Origin: Dipteris shenzhenensis
Taxonomy: Eukaryota; Polypodiophyta; Polypodiopsida; Gleicheniales
Direction: 5' to 3' (one strand)
DNA length: 64,000 nucleotides
Assembly (NCBI GenBank): GCA_047967505.1
Contig: CM106539.1
In this document: positions 51,501 to 63,315 of the stretch, one piece after another
How positions within the stretch are numbered: position 1 is the first letter of the stretch
Layout: every line of letters begins with the position of its first letter
Notes under the pieces: model-generated
Told to the model about the DNA's origin: nothing
Database searches by the model: none
What the model saw: the letters and a program-made list of their open reading frames with translations, nothing else
Translations under genes and position numbers: made by a program

Positions 51501-53505
51501 TTCTGATGGATCTTTAGCACTCTTTCTCCCACTCTTCAAATCTGACAAATGCTATATACACCCATTATTATTTTTCTTGTTATGGATACATTATTGAAAT
51601 GACTTCCCCATAGTCGAAGTAAGAGTAGCTTAAATACTTTTCTTGTGTGCTTAGCATGTCATCCTTAAAAAGTTGAAAAAATATCTGACCTCATAGAATT
51701 GTTTGAAAGATGGAGGCTATTTGTAGTTGGCACTACCTTTGCATGTAGTCTCAATTACACTTCCATCCATGTGTTTGCAAGTTGTCTGATAGGAGACTTG
51801 TTATAGCATCAAAATAAAAGACTTTTAGCAACTTGTCTTGTAGCATCAAAATACAAGAATTTGTCTTATTTGTTTGTTTTGCTTTTTATTCTCTCCAAGA
51901 ACTCATTCTTAAACTGAAGGACACTTTGAAAGCAATTGGAAATATCAAATTTTTACATGTTAGAAATGACACTATAACGGAGCAACAATGTGAGAGGAGT
52001 GAAACGCTTAAAATACACATTATAGAAAGTGCATAGAATGCAAGAGAGAGAGAGACACCGATACACGTGATTGGCATAGTGTGGGTTACATCCATGGAGA
52101 AACAACTAGTCGTATGTTTTCTTTATCCAGGAAGCGAGAAGATATAAGAGACAAGCACTATATCCACTACTCTCCCACTCTGTGAGCCACAACCTTATCT
52201 TACAATTTTGACCACACAATTCATTCACTAATTTTCATGTATTTTTGACTTCGGGGAGGCTTCCCTTGAACCCCCACCAAGGAGGACTAATGCATGTTGC
52301 TAGCCCCCCTTGGAACCCCTCGGTGATAGTCCTAAGGGGGGGGGCACATCCCTATCCCCCCTTCATGGAATGGGTATGAAAACATGTGGGTCCGAATCAC
52401 ATCCTAAAACAACCTTTCAAAAAGGATCAAGCTCCACACACAACATTACATAGACTATATTCAAACTTATCATGGAGCATTGGAATGATTTGACTAGAAA
52501 GAAATGTAACATTCTCCTCATTACTCAATTCTAAGTAGTACTTTCTCATAGCCTTCTAATGTTCTCCTCATTGCTCCATTATAATTAGTGCTTTCTCATA
52601 GCCTTCAAAATTATTGAACCAATCTTAATTAGATAATTCTTATTGTAGCATCTGTTTTGTTTAGCCATTCTAATTTAGCTATTTGAAGTGAAAAAATTCT
52701 TATGACCCTTACCAAATGATCTCTTTCTCCTATAAAATTGCAATGATGGAGAGTACAATTGATACTCATTTGATACAATATGTGGCTTAAATATTTTCTT
52801 GCCTTGCAAAGTTGGAGATCAAAGATTAGCTAAGGGATTGACATTGATTACATGTGATAGAGGGTGATATCTCTTGAGGTTCCATAGGTTTATAAGAGGC
52901 AAATGACAAGCTAGTGGAATACTAGGACAAGAGGAAACTTGTGGGAAATTAATAAGTGCATTGGAGGTTGCACAATCATAGGCAGAAAATGAAAGGCCCC
53001 TTTGAATTTCTTGGTGATTTGAGAAAGGGGATAGTGGTTGGCTTCATGGGGCTAAGCCAACTGGAAACTCTCTACTCATTGTGCACCTCTAAGAGAATTT
53101 CAACCATGAGTATGGTACAAATATGAAGGTATACCCCTCTTGAGTCTAAAATCATTTTAAAATATAACTATTTTATTAGAAATTATGAAACCCTAAAAGT
53201 GAAACCCTAACATGATGATTATTTTTGGAAGAACAAGGCTATATGTTGTAGAAAGACTCATTTGAAGCTCATTTTCTCAAGAAGAAACGTGGAGACCTTG
53301 ATTTCATGATTGCTCATTAAGGACATGCTTACAATACTCAAACATGGCAAGCTACTCATTTCCTTATTGCTAAAATAGATTCCTAAAAGGTTCCATTTTT
53401 TACTCTTTATAAATGTGCATAGTATTAATTTAGCATTTTAAAATTAATTAATTTATAATATCATTTGCATGATAGTGAAAACTTGAGGGTTATTGTTAAG
53501 CATGA
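51501..53505. other. Unassigned
   Basis: AT-rich, no gene seen. A tandem pair of about 52 bp (GTTCTCCTCATT...CTTTCTCATAGCCTTC) occurs at about 52515-52610. A GC-rich patch with short C and G runs lies at 52255-52370. Confidence 0.5.
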
Positions 53506-53509
53506 AGCA

Positions 53510-53935
53510 AAGATAGACTTGATATGGAACATCATGTTGAGTATGGACTGGATGTTGGACATCAAGTTGAGGCTTTAACTTGAGGTTCAACATTGAGTTG
53601 AAGCTTTAACTCGTTGTCCAACATGGATTTGTAGGTTCATATGCATGCATAATATCAATTTTAACGTAAACAATGATGTTCTTCATGAAGCTTTAATTTG
53701 AACTTGACATCCAATATCGAGTTGAAGCTTGAACTCGATGGTCAACATTGTGTTGAACCTTCAAATGGATGTCAAACATTGAGCTTAAGCTTCAACTTGA
53801 TGTTAGACATTGAGTTCAAGCTTGAACTCAATGGTCTGAAATCAAGTGAAGCTTCAGCTCAATGTATGACATCAAATTCAAGCTTCATCAGTGTCCAACA
53901 ATGAGTTTAAGCTTGAACTCAGTGTCAAATGTTAT
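53510..53935. repeat. Palindromic minisatellite
   Basis: About a dozen diverged units of roughly 30-36 bp with core GTTGAAGCTT(C/G)AACTC and GACAT. Units are near-palindromic about AAGCTT. The unit at 53808-53833 is a perfect 26-bp palindrome. The 68-residue frame inside is a product of the repeat. Confidence 0.8.
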
Positions 53936-54450
53936 GAATCAAAAAATTATTAAGGACTTCAAAAAAGCTTTGCCTTTACTTCAGTAGCCCAAATGCCTCA
54001 GGAAACTATATGCCTATTCTATATATCCAATGAAAATAAGAGCATGAAGTACTGTGGGTGTAGGGATGTTCTTAAAAGAAGTTTTGGTGTTAAAAAGCTT
54101 AATTTGAAATCTTATCCTGTAAGTCGATGTTTTGCATTACGTTAGAGGTTAAATGAAATTGATGCTTCAATTTTGTGCATGCTTTTTGAGATTGAAATTC
54201 CTCTTGGCACAATTCATCAACTGCTTTTGGGTCCTTACTTCTATCAGCTTCTTGTGTATCCTTCTTGGCATTAACTCCTTTGCTTATTTGTAGCTACTTC
54301 CTACCATTAGATCCATCCTCTAATTTTATTGCAGTAGTGCTACTATGAAATCTCTAGCCTAGTTGCCATGCCTCCTCCAACCTCCTTTCATAGCTTCATT
54401 TAGCTTCAATGTTGCCTCCATAAATTCCTCTAGCCTCTTGCCTAAGCCTT
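53936..54450. other. No recognisable feature
   Basis: Unique-looking AT-rich sequence between the minisatellite and the satellite; nothing supported. Confidence 0.5.
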
Positions 54451-56608
54451 TGCATGCACCTCAAAATAGGTGGTATTTACTTGCGTGAAAAATGGCGCAC
54501 CCATCCCATAAGTACTTGTTCAGATAACACACCTAGGAGCATATTTTTTTACAGTTGTGCATAACACTAGGGAAAAGACACTATATAATATGTGATTAGG
54601 CATGCAAAGCATATCTGATAGGCATAATAATTCTCTTGCACATCAAACTACGTGGTATTTAGTTGCATGCAATGTGGTGCACCAATCCAATAAGTACTTG
54701 TTGGAATAACACACCTAGGATAGTGTTTTTTGACCCTTGTGCATGACACTAAGACAAAAGTGGAGTTTAATGCTTGATCGACCATGCAAATCATATCATA
54801 TGGACACAATACTTTGAATGCATCTCAAACTATATGGTATTGACTTGGGTGCAAAGTGACGCATCCATCTGATAGTACTTGTAAGGATAACATACCTAGG
54901 AGCGTGTTTTTGATGGATTTGCATCATAGTGAGGCAAAAACGGTGTTTAATGTTGGAATCGACCATGAAAAGCATATCAAATGGGCACAATACTTTTCAC
55001 ACACCTCAACCTAGGTAGTATTTACTTTCATGTAAAGTGGCGCACCCATCCCATAAGTACTTGTTTAGATAACACACTTGGGAGCACATTTTTTGATGGT
55101 TGTCCATAACACTAAGGGGAAAACAGCATATAATGTGTGATCAAGCATGCAAAGCATATCCGATGGGCACAATACTTTGAACACACCTCAAACTAGGTGG
55201 TATTTAATTGCATGCAATGTGGCATGCCAATTCGATAAGTACTTGTTGAAATAACACACCTAGGACAATGTTTTTTGACGCTTGTGCATGACACTAAGGC
55301 AAAAGCGGAGTTTAATGCTTGGTCGACCATGTATATCATATTAGATGGCCTAAATACTTTGCATAGGTCTTTATTTTGGTGATATTTATGTGCATGCAAA
55401 GTGGCATGCCTATCCCATAAGTGCTTGTTTGAATAACACACCTCGAAGCGCTTTTATTGATGGTTATGAATAACACTACGAGGAAAACATTGTATAATGC
55501 GTGATCAAGAATGCAAATCATATATGATGGACACAATACTTTGCACGCATCTCAACCTACATGATATTGACTTGAATTTAAAGTGGTGCACCCATCCGAT
55601 AAGTACTTATTTGGATAACACACCTAGGAGCGTGTTTTTTATGGATGTGTATCACATTGAGGAAAAAATGGTGTTTAATGCTTGATTAACAATTCAAAGC
55701 CTATCCGATGGGAATAATACTTTGCATGCCCCTCAACCTAGGTGGTATTTATATGCTTGGAAAGTGGAGCATCCATCTGATAAGTACATGTTGGAATAAC
55801 ACACCTAGGGCCATGTTTTTATATGGCTGTGCATGACACCAAGGCAAAAATGATGTTTAATTCTTGATCAACCATTCAAAGCATATGCAATGGGCACAAT
55901 ATTTTGCATGCACCTCAAACTAGATGTTATGGACTTGTGTGCAAAGTTGTGCACCCATATGATAAGTTCTTGTTCGAAGAACACACCTAGGACTATGTTT
56001 TTTATGGTTGTGCATGACATTGAGGCAAAAATAGTAATGTAATGCTTGACTAACACTACAAAGCCTATTTGATGGGCACAATACTTTGCACGCACCTCAA
56101 CCTATGTGGTATTCACATCCTTGCAAAGTGGAGCACCCATTTGATACGTACATGTTGGAATAACGCACCTAGAACCATGTTTTTATATGGTTGTGCATGA
56201 CACTAAGGCAAAAATGATGTTTAATTCTTGATCGACCATTCAAAGCATATGCGATGGGCACAATATTTTTCACACACATCAACCTAGATGGTATGGACTT
56301 GTGTGCAGAGTTGCACGCCCATACAATAAGTTATTGTTTGAAGAACACACCTAGGACTATGTTTTTTAATGGTGGTGCATAACACTCGTGGGAAAATGGT
56401 GTATAATGTGTGATCAACCATGCGAATCACATCTAATGGACAAAATACTTTGTATGAATCTCAACCTAGGTGGCATTTACATGCTTACAAAGTGGTGCAT
56501 CCATCCAATAAATACTTGTTGGAATAACACACCTAGGACCATGTTTTTATATGGTTGTGCATGACATTGAGGAAAAAATGGTGTTTAATGCTTGATTGAT
56601 ATTGCAAA
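54451..56608. repeat. Satellite S, block 1 (about 181-bp unit, about 12 copies)
   Basis: Head-to-tail units with landmarks GCACCTCAA.CTAGGTGGTAT, CACCCATCCGATAAGTACTTG, GAATAACACACCTAGGA, GTGCATGACACTAAGGCAAA and CAAAGCATATCCGATGGGCA. Successive starts at 54458, 54638, 54820, 55001 and 55183 give a 180-182 bp period. Neighbouring units differ by roughly 15-25% by eye, so the array is old. Confidence 0.93.
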
Positions 56609-56831
56609 GCCTCCAAAACCAAAAGATGACACTACCCTTTTGAAATAAAGAGTTTATTTACTTACACTATCATATTGTACTAATAATGCAAAAACTAAGA
56701 AATGTAATTCTTACATTACTCTATATTGTAGAAATCCTAGTATAATTTTTCATTTTAAAGAATCTTCATTTAAAAGTTTAACTTTTTAATAACTTTAATA
56801 AATAAAAATTATTTAAATCCATGGTGGATAA

Positions 56832-56842
56832 ACTATGTGTGT

Positions 56843-56900
<58 letters not shown>

Positions 56901-56960
56901 GCGCGCATATGTATGTACGTACGTACGTATGCACATATGTACATATATATATATACAAGG
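56832..56960. repeat. (TG)n microsatellite with TACG/TA tail
   Basis: About 30 TG units from 56837, then CGCG, (GTAC)-type and (TA)5 repeats to 56955. 56609-56831 to its left is plain AT-rich sequence. Confidence 0.95.
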
Positions 56961-57014
56961 TCCATGTAGTAGATTAAGTTACCATGAGAGTCCTCTAAAA
57001 TCTCCAAGACTTAA

Positions 57015-57905
57015 TAACGGTGTCATAATAAACACCTTTCAGAGTTTCGAAACTCTAAAATCTCCAAGAGTTAATAACGGTGCCAATAAACACCATTGAG
57101 AGTTTCAAAAAGAAAAAATGGTATAACCTCAAAGAACTTTATAATGGTGCCAATAAACACCTTGCAATAGTTACAAAGATTTTTTAAGCAAACACCTTCA
57201 AATGACGTATCTTGATGGAGGGGGAAAGAGAGGGAAATTTTTTTTTTTAAAGTAAAATTTTTATTTTTTAAATTTATTTTGTTTTGTTTTATTTTATTTT
57301 ATTCTTGTCACGGCCTCTGCGCTACCAATCTCTTGGACAAGGGAGGGAGGAAGGAGAGGAGAAGGGAAGAGAGAGGGAGAGAAGGGAGGAGAATGGGAAG
57401 AGAGAGGGAGAGAAGGGAGGAGAAAGGGAAGGAAGAGGGAGAGGGGGAATGAAGCACAACATGAGGGAGGGGGAGAGGGAGGAAGGGAGGGGACCACGAT
57501 GGGAGCGAGAGTAGAAGGAAGGACTAGAGTAGAAGGAAGAGGGAGAGAGGAAGGGAGAGGGAGAGAGGAAGGGAAGAGTAGAGGAAGGAGTAATAATTTT
57601 TTTAAAATAAATTTAATTAGATAAGTGGGTGACGAGGAGGAAGGGAAGAGAATGGAGAGGGAAAGAGAGGAAAGAAGAGGGGGAAGGAATGAAGGTAAGG
57701 GAACAGCGAGGGAAGGAGAGAGAGAGAGAGAGAGAGAGTCGCACTGCCGTGGTGGCAAAAAAAAAAGAAATTATTTTATTTATTTATTTATTTATTTTTA
57801 CATTGCTCGCCACCGCTGTGCTACCGCAACTGTGCGACTCTCTCTCTCGGTGTGTGTGTGTGTCACCATTGCACACTATAGAAGAAAGGGAGGGAGAGAG
57901 GAGAC
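57015..57905 (+). repeat. Long inverted repeat, left arm
   Basis: About 890 bp whose reverse complement is at 63113-64000 with high identity throughout. It contains 60-bp tandem units with TTAATAACGGTG and AATAAACACC, the block GCAAACACCTTCAAATGACG, a T-rich run, GCCTCTGCGCTACC, a purine tract and a GTCACC...GCACACTATAGAA end. No ORF with protein-like composition. Confidence 0.9.
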
Positions 57906-58190
57906 GAGAAGGAGGAGAGAGAGAGAGAGAGGGAGGGAGGGAGGGAGACATGAGGGGAGAAAGATGGAGGGAGAGAAGGGAGGAGAAAGGAGAGGGAGAG
58001 GGAGAGGGAGAGGGAGAGGGAGAGAGGAAGGGGTGTGCAACATGAGAGAGAGGGAGAGGGAGAGGGAGAGGGAGTGCAACACAATGCAAGGGAGAGGGAG
58101 AGGGAGACAGAGAGGGAGAGGGAGAGAGGAAGGAAGGGGAACACAATGAGAGGGAGGGTGTGATTGAAAAGGAAGAGGGAGAGGTGAGAG
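57330..58190 (+). repeat. Purine-rich (GGGAGA)n tract
   Basis: Two polypurine stretches (57335-57600 and 57640-57740, 57885-58190) with GGGAGAGA-type repeats, interrupted by A/T-rich spacers. The first two belong to the inverted-repeat arm; the third continues inside it. Confidence 0.9.
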
Positions 58191-58235
58191 TCAATATACT
58201 TCCATCAAGGAATTCAAACTTTCCGCTCTAAAATT

Positions 58236-58612
58236 CAAACTTCCTCCCCCATTCCCCCCTTCCCCCCTTCCCCATTGCAATCCCCCCTTTCCCTCCCCCC
58301 CCCCTTCCCCTTTCCCGCCCCCCACCCCCCTCCCCCCTCCCTTCCTCCCTTCCCCCCTTCCCCTTCCCCCCCCCCCCCCCCCTCCTTCCCCTTCCCCTTC
58401 CCCTCCCCCTCCCCCCTCCCTTCCCCCCTTCCCCCCATTCCTCCCCCTCTCCCCTTTTCCCCCCTTCCCCTCCCCTCACCCCCCTTTCCCCCTTCTGCCC
58501 CCCCCTCTCTCCCCTTTTCCCCTCCCCCCTCCCCCTCCCCCTTTCCTCCTCCCCCTCCCCCCCCCCCTTTCCTCTCCTCCATTCCAGTAATTCCCTTTTT
58601 TCCCTACCCTCC
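58236..58612 (+). repeat. C-rich polypyrimidine tract 1
   Basis: About 375 nearly uninterrupted pyrimidines (TTCCCC/CCCCTT), including runs of 10 to 20 C near 58367-58382. No purines except rare A and G. Confidence 0.95.
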
Positions 58613-58659
58613 CTAAGATAAAACTTTAAGGGCGAATATTTTCCCAAAGACGAATTTAG

Positions 58660-58850
58660 GAGCTTCTCCAAACTAGTGTGGCTAATCTTCAATCTTGAAA
58701 TTTGATAAATTTGCCCAAAAATTAACATAACTTTATCGTATGAGGTCCAAATTTAGCCCTCCAAGTACTCAAATCGTCGATCAGCATAAGCCATCTAAAG
58801 TCATCTATAGGGTTAGAATTTTCAAATTCTAACTTATTAAAAACCTATGA
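58660..58850 (+). repeat. Direct repeat K, copy 1
   Basis: Sequence with CTAGTGTGGCTAATCTTCAA, TCTTGAAATTTGATAAATT, AAATTAACATAACTT and GGTTAGAATTTTCAAATTCT recurs at 59284-59442. Each copy follows a C-rich tract. Confidence 0.85.
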
Positions 58851-58924
58851 ATGAAGTTTAATTATAGTTAAACCAAATTTGCAGGCTAATATATGTAGCA
58901 TGGCTAATATTTGTAACTCTACCC

Positions 58925-59035
58925 ATGCCCTAAATCCTAAACCCTGATCCCTATAGCCTAAACCCAAATTCCTATACCATAAACACTATTTCCTATAACT
59001 TAAACCCTAAAACCTATACCTTAAATCCTAAACCC
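58925..59035 (+). repeat. Degenerate telomere-like repeats
   Basis: About 14 heptamer-like units of CCTAAA(C/T)CC, CCCTAAA and variants such as CCTATAC (plant telomere CCCTAAA). Strongly diverged, so an interstitial relict or chance-expanded repeat rather than a functional telomere. Confidence 0.6.
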
Positions 59036-59285
59036 CATTCCCCCCTTTCCTCCATTCCCCCCTTTCCTCCCTTCCCACCTTTCTCCCATTCCCCTCCCCC
59101 CCTTCTTGCTTTCTCCCATTCCCCTCCCCCCCATTCCCCATTCCCCTATTCCCCCCTTTCCTCCATTCCCCCCTTTCCCCCATTCACCCTTCCACTCCCC
59201 CCTTCCCCCTTTCCACCCTTTCCCCTCCCCCCCTTTCCCACCCCACCTTTCTCCTTTTCCCCCTCCCCGCCCCCTTTTCCCCATC
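59036..59285 (+). repeat. C-rich polypyrimidine tract 2
   Basis: About 250 bp of CCCCCTTTCC- and CCATTCCCC-type sequence. With K copy 2 it repeats the arrangement of tract 1 plus K copy 1. Confidence 0.93.
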
Positions 59286-59442
59286 TAGTTTAGCTAATAT
59301 TTCAATCTTGAAATTTGATAAATTAGCCCCAAAATTAACATAACTTCCTCATATGAGACCCAAATTTAGTCCTCCAAGGAGTCAAATCAATCGGCATAAA
59401 CCATCTATGTGGTTAGAATTTTCAAATTCTAGCTTATAGAAA
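59284..59442 (+). repeat. Direct repeat K, copy 2
   Basis: About 160 bp, roughly 85% identical by eye to 58667-58850; it ends at the start of satellite block 2. Confidence 0.85.
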
Positions 59443-62400
59443 ACGTGTGTAAAGTATCATACCCGTCAAGTATGAGCGCATTTGAATGGCACACCTTAGA
59501 TTCTCATAACACTTGGTGAAAAACGGTGTTTGTGGCGAGTTTGACCATCCAAAGCATATACGATGGGTATGATAATTTACATGCACCTCAACATAGGTTG
59601 GATTCACGTGTGTAAAGTATCATGTCCATCAAGTATGAGTGTATTCTTATTACACATCTCAGATAGTTTCTTTTGGCGATTGTGCATATTACTTGGTGAA
59701 CGGGGTTTATGGTGACATTGACCATCCAAAGCATATCCAATCATGCATGAAAATATTTAGGATTGATGCCTACACATAGTATCATGTCCATCGGGTATCT
59801 GCACGCTCGAATAACACACCTCAGATCATGTTTTTTGTCGACGGTTGTGCATGAAACTTAGGTAAAAATAGAGTTTGCAGTGAGTTTGACCATCCAAAGC
59901 ATATCCAAAGGGCACGATACTTGGCACAGGACTCAAAAAAGGTGAAATTGACACATGTGCAAGGTATCATGTCCATCCGATATGTGCGCACTTGAATAAC
60001 ACACCTCAAATACTATTTAATGACAGTTGTGCATAATACTTGATGAAAATTTGGATTTGTGCTAGCTTTGACCATGCAAAGCATATTCGATGGGCATGAT
60101 ACTTTGCACGCACCTCAATATAGGCTAGATTGACATGTGTGCAAAGTATCGTGCCTATCGGGTATGAGTGCATTTTAATACACACCTAAAATACTATTCT
60201 TTGGCAATTGTGCATAACACTTGATGAAAAATGGGGTTTGTGGCATGTTTAACCATCCAAAGCATATCCGATGGACACAATATTTTTCATACGTCTCTAA
60301 TTATATTATATTAATACGTGTGCAAAGCATCGTGCCCATCAGATATGAGAGCATTTGAATAATACACCTCAGATACTAATTTTTTGCGGTTGTGCATGAC
60401 ACTTGGTGAAAAACAGAGTTTGTGGCATGTTTGATCATCCAAAGCAAATTTGATGGGCATGACATTTTGAACGTGACTCAACATATATTATATTGATGTG
60501 TGTGTGAAGTATCATTCCCATCGGGTATGAGTGCATTCGAATGACAGACCTCAGATACATTTTATCGCAGTTATGGATAACACTTGGTGAAAAACAGGGT
60601 TTCGATCATCCAAACCATATCTGATGGGCATGATACTTTGCACAAAGATCAAATAAGGTTGTATTGACACACGTGCAAAGTATCATACCCATTAGGTGTA
60701 TGTACGTTTGAATAACACATCCAAAGCATGTTTTTGGATGGTCGTGTATGACATTTAGTGAAAAATACGATTTGTGGCGAGTTTGACCATCCAAATTACA
60801 TCCGATGAAGATACTTGGTACAAGACTCAACAAAGGTCAAATTGACATGATTAAAAGGTATCATGCCGATTAGGTATGTGCGCAATTAAATAACACACCT
60901 CAAATACTATTTTTTGGTGATTGTGCATAATACTTGATGAAAAAGTGGGTTTGTGCCGACTTTGACTACCCAAATCGGATGGACACAATAATTTACACGC
61001 ATCTCAACATAGGTTTTATTAACATGTGTGCAAAGTATTGTGCCCATCGGGTATGAGGGCATTTGAATAACACACCTCAGATACTATTCTTTGGCAATTG
61101 TGCATAACACTTAGTCATAAATAGAGTTTTTGGCATATTTTACAATCCAAAGCATATATGATGGATATGATATTTTTCATGCATCTCTAATTAGGTTATA
61201 TTAACATGTGTGCAAAGCATTGTGCCCATTAGGTATGAGAGCATTCGAATATTACACCTCAGATACTATTTTTTCGTGCTTGTGCATAACACTTGGTGAA
61301 AAATGGAGTTTGTGTAACATTTGACCATCGAAAGCATATCCGATGGGGATGATATTTTGCACACATCTCAACATATATTATATTGATGTGTATGCAAAGT
61401 ATAGTGCCCATCGAATATGAGGGCATTCGAATGACACACCTCAAAATACTATTTTTCCAATGTTGTGCATACTACTTGGTTAAAAAACGGGATATGTGGC
61501 AACTTTGACCATCCATAGCATATCTAATGTGCACAATACTTTGCATACAGATCAACATAGGTTGTATTGATTAACTTGCAAAGTATCGTGTCCATCAGAT
61601 ATGTGCGCAATTGAATAACACACCTCAAAGCATGTGTTTTTTATGGTTGTGCATAACACTTGGTGAAAAATGAGGTTTGTGGCAAGTTTGACCATCTAAA
61701 TCATATCTGATGGGCATGATACATTGCACAATCCTCAACATCTATGAGATTGGCTTGTATCAATAGTATCATACCGATTGGTGTACATAATACTTGATGG
61801 AAAAAGGGATTTGTGGCAATTTTGACTATCCAGAGCATATATGATGGGCATGATAATTTGCACACAGCTCAAAATAGGTTGTATTGATGAAGTTGCAAAG
61901 TATCATGGCCATTGGATATGTGCGCATTTAAACAACACACCTCAAAGCGTATTTTTTGGCGGTTGTGCATGACACTTAGTGAAAAATGGAGTTTGTGGCA
62001 CGTTTGACCATCCAAAGCATATTTGATGGGCATGATACTTTGCAAAGACCTAAAAATATGTTGGATTGACATGAATGCAAAGTATTATGTCCATCTAGTA
62101 TGTCCGCATTCGAATAACAAACCTTAAACTCTATTTTTTTGTGACTGTGGGGGATAACACTTGATGAAAAGGTGATTTATGACGACTTTGACCATCCAAA
62201 GCATATCCAATGGGCATAATACTTTGCACAAAACTCAAAATAGATTGTATTGATGCATGTGAAAAGTATTGTACCCATAGGGTATGAGAGCATTTGAATA
62301 GTACACCTCAAATACTATTCTTTGGTAGTTGTGCATAACACTTGGTAAAAAATGGGATTTGTGATGTGTTCAACCATCCAATGCATATCTGATGGCAAGA

Positions 62401-63112
62401 TATTTTGCACGCACCTCAAAATAGGTTTTATTTTTACTTGTGCAAAGCATCTTACCGTTTGGGTATGAGCGCATTCGAATAATACACCTTAGGTACTATT
62501 TCTTGGTGGTTGTGCGTAACACTTCGTGAAAAAATGTGTTTGTGGTGCATTTGACCATCCAAAGAATATTCAATGGACATGATATTTTGCACACATCTCA
62601 ACACAAGTTGTATTGATGTGTGTGCAAAGTATCATGACCATTGGGTATGAGCACATTCGAATGATGCACCTTAGATACTATTTTTTTACGGTTGTGCATA
62701 ACACTTGGTGAAAAATGGGGTTTGTGGTGACTTTAACCACCTAAAGCATATTTGATGGGCATGATAGTTTGCACACAGCTAAAAATAGATTATATTTATA
62801 CACATGCAAAGTATAATTCCAAACGGGTATGTACATGCTCAAATAACACACCTCAGAGCATGTTTTTTAGCGATTGTGCATAACACTTGGTGAAAAATGG
62901 GGTTTGTGGCAAGTTTAACCATCTAAAGCATATCCGCTGGGCATGCTTCTTTGTACAGGCCTCAACATAGGTTGGATTGACATAAGTGAAGATTATTGTG
63001 TCCATCGGCTATGTGCACGTACAAATAACACACCTCAAATAATATTTTTTGATGGTTGTGCATAACACTTGATGGAAAATGGGGTTTGTGGCGACTTTGA
63101 CCATCCAAAGCA
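59443..63112. repeat. Satellite S, block 2 (about 180-bp unit, about 20 copies)
   Basis: Units with GTGCAAAGTATC(G/A)TGCCCATC, GGGTATGAG.GCATTCGAAT, ACACCTCAGATACTATTTTTT, TTGTGCATAACACTTGGTGA and ACCATCCAAAGCATATCCGA. Unit starts at 59544, 59721, 59889, 60071, 60252 and 60434 give 168-182 bp. It shares the CAAAGCATATCCGATGGGCA core and the overall order with block 1 but forms a distinct subfamily. Confidence 0.93.
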
Positions 63113-63272
63113 TATCTCTCTCCCTCCCTTTTTCTATAGTGTGCAGCGGTGACACACACACTGAGAGAGAGAGTCGTGCTACCATGGCAGTGCAACGGTG
63201 ACGAGTGCAAAAAAATTTTAAAATAAATAAAAATTATTATTTTTATTATTATTTGCTACCACGACAGTGCGA

Positions 63273-63315
<43 letters not shown>

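Noticed and set aside
54796-56095. Series of similar 60-80 codon minus-strand ORFs in satellite block 1 and again in block 2
   Set aside because: They recur with the satellite period and break at unit differences; shadows of the tandem repeat.
57294-58194. Ser/Pro/Leu-rich and Arg/Glu/Gly-rich ORFs over the purine tract
   Set aside because: Low-complexity translation of GGGAGA repeats on both strands; stops are absent only because of base composition.
58925-59035. Chromosome end or true telomere
   Set aside because: Units are strongly degenerate and satellite continues on the far side; at most an interstitial relict.
59021-59284. Gly/Lys/Glu-rich minus-strand ORFs and Pro-rich plus-strand ORFs over the C-rich tracts (also 58228-58728)
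   Set aside because: Composition follows entirely from the TTCCCC repeats; no codon-level conservation or domain.
54451-63112. CRISPR-like array
   Set aside because: Units of about 180 bp are contiguous without alternating short repeats and unique spacers; it is a eukaryotic satellite.
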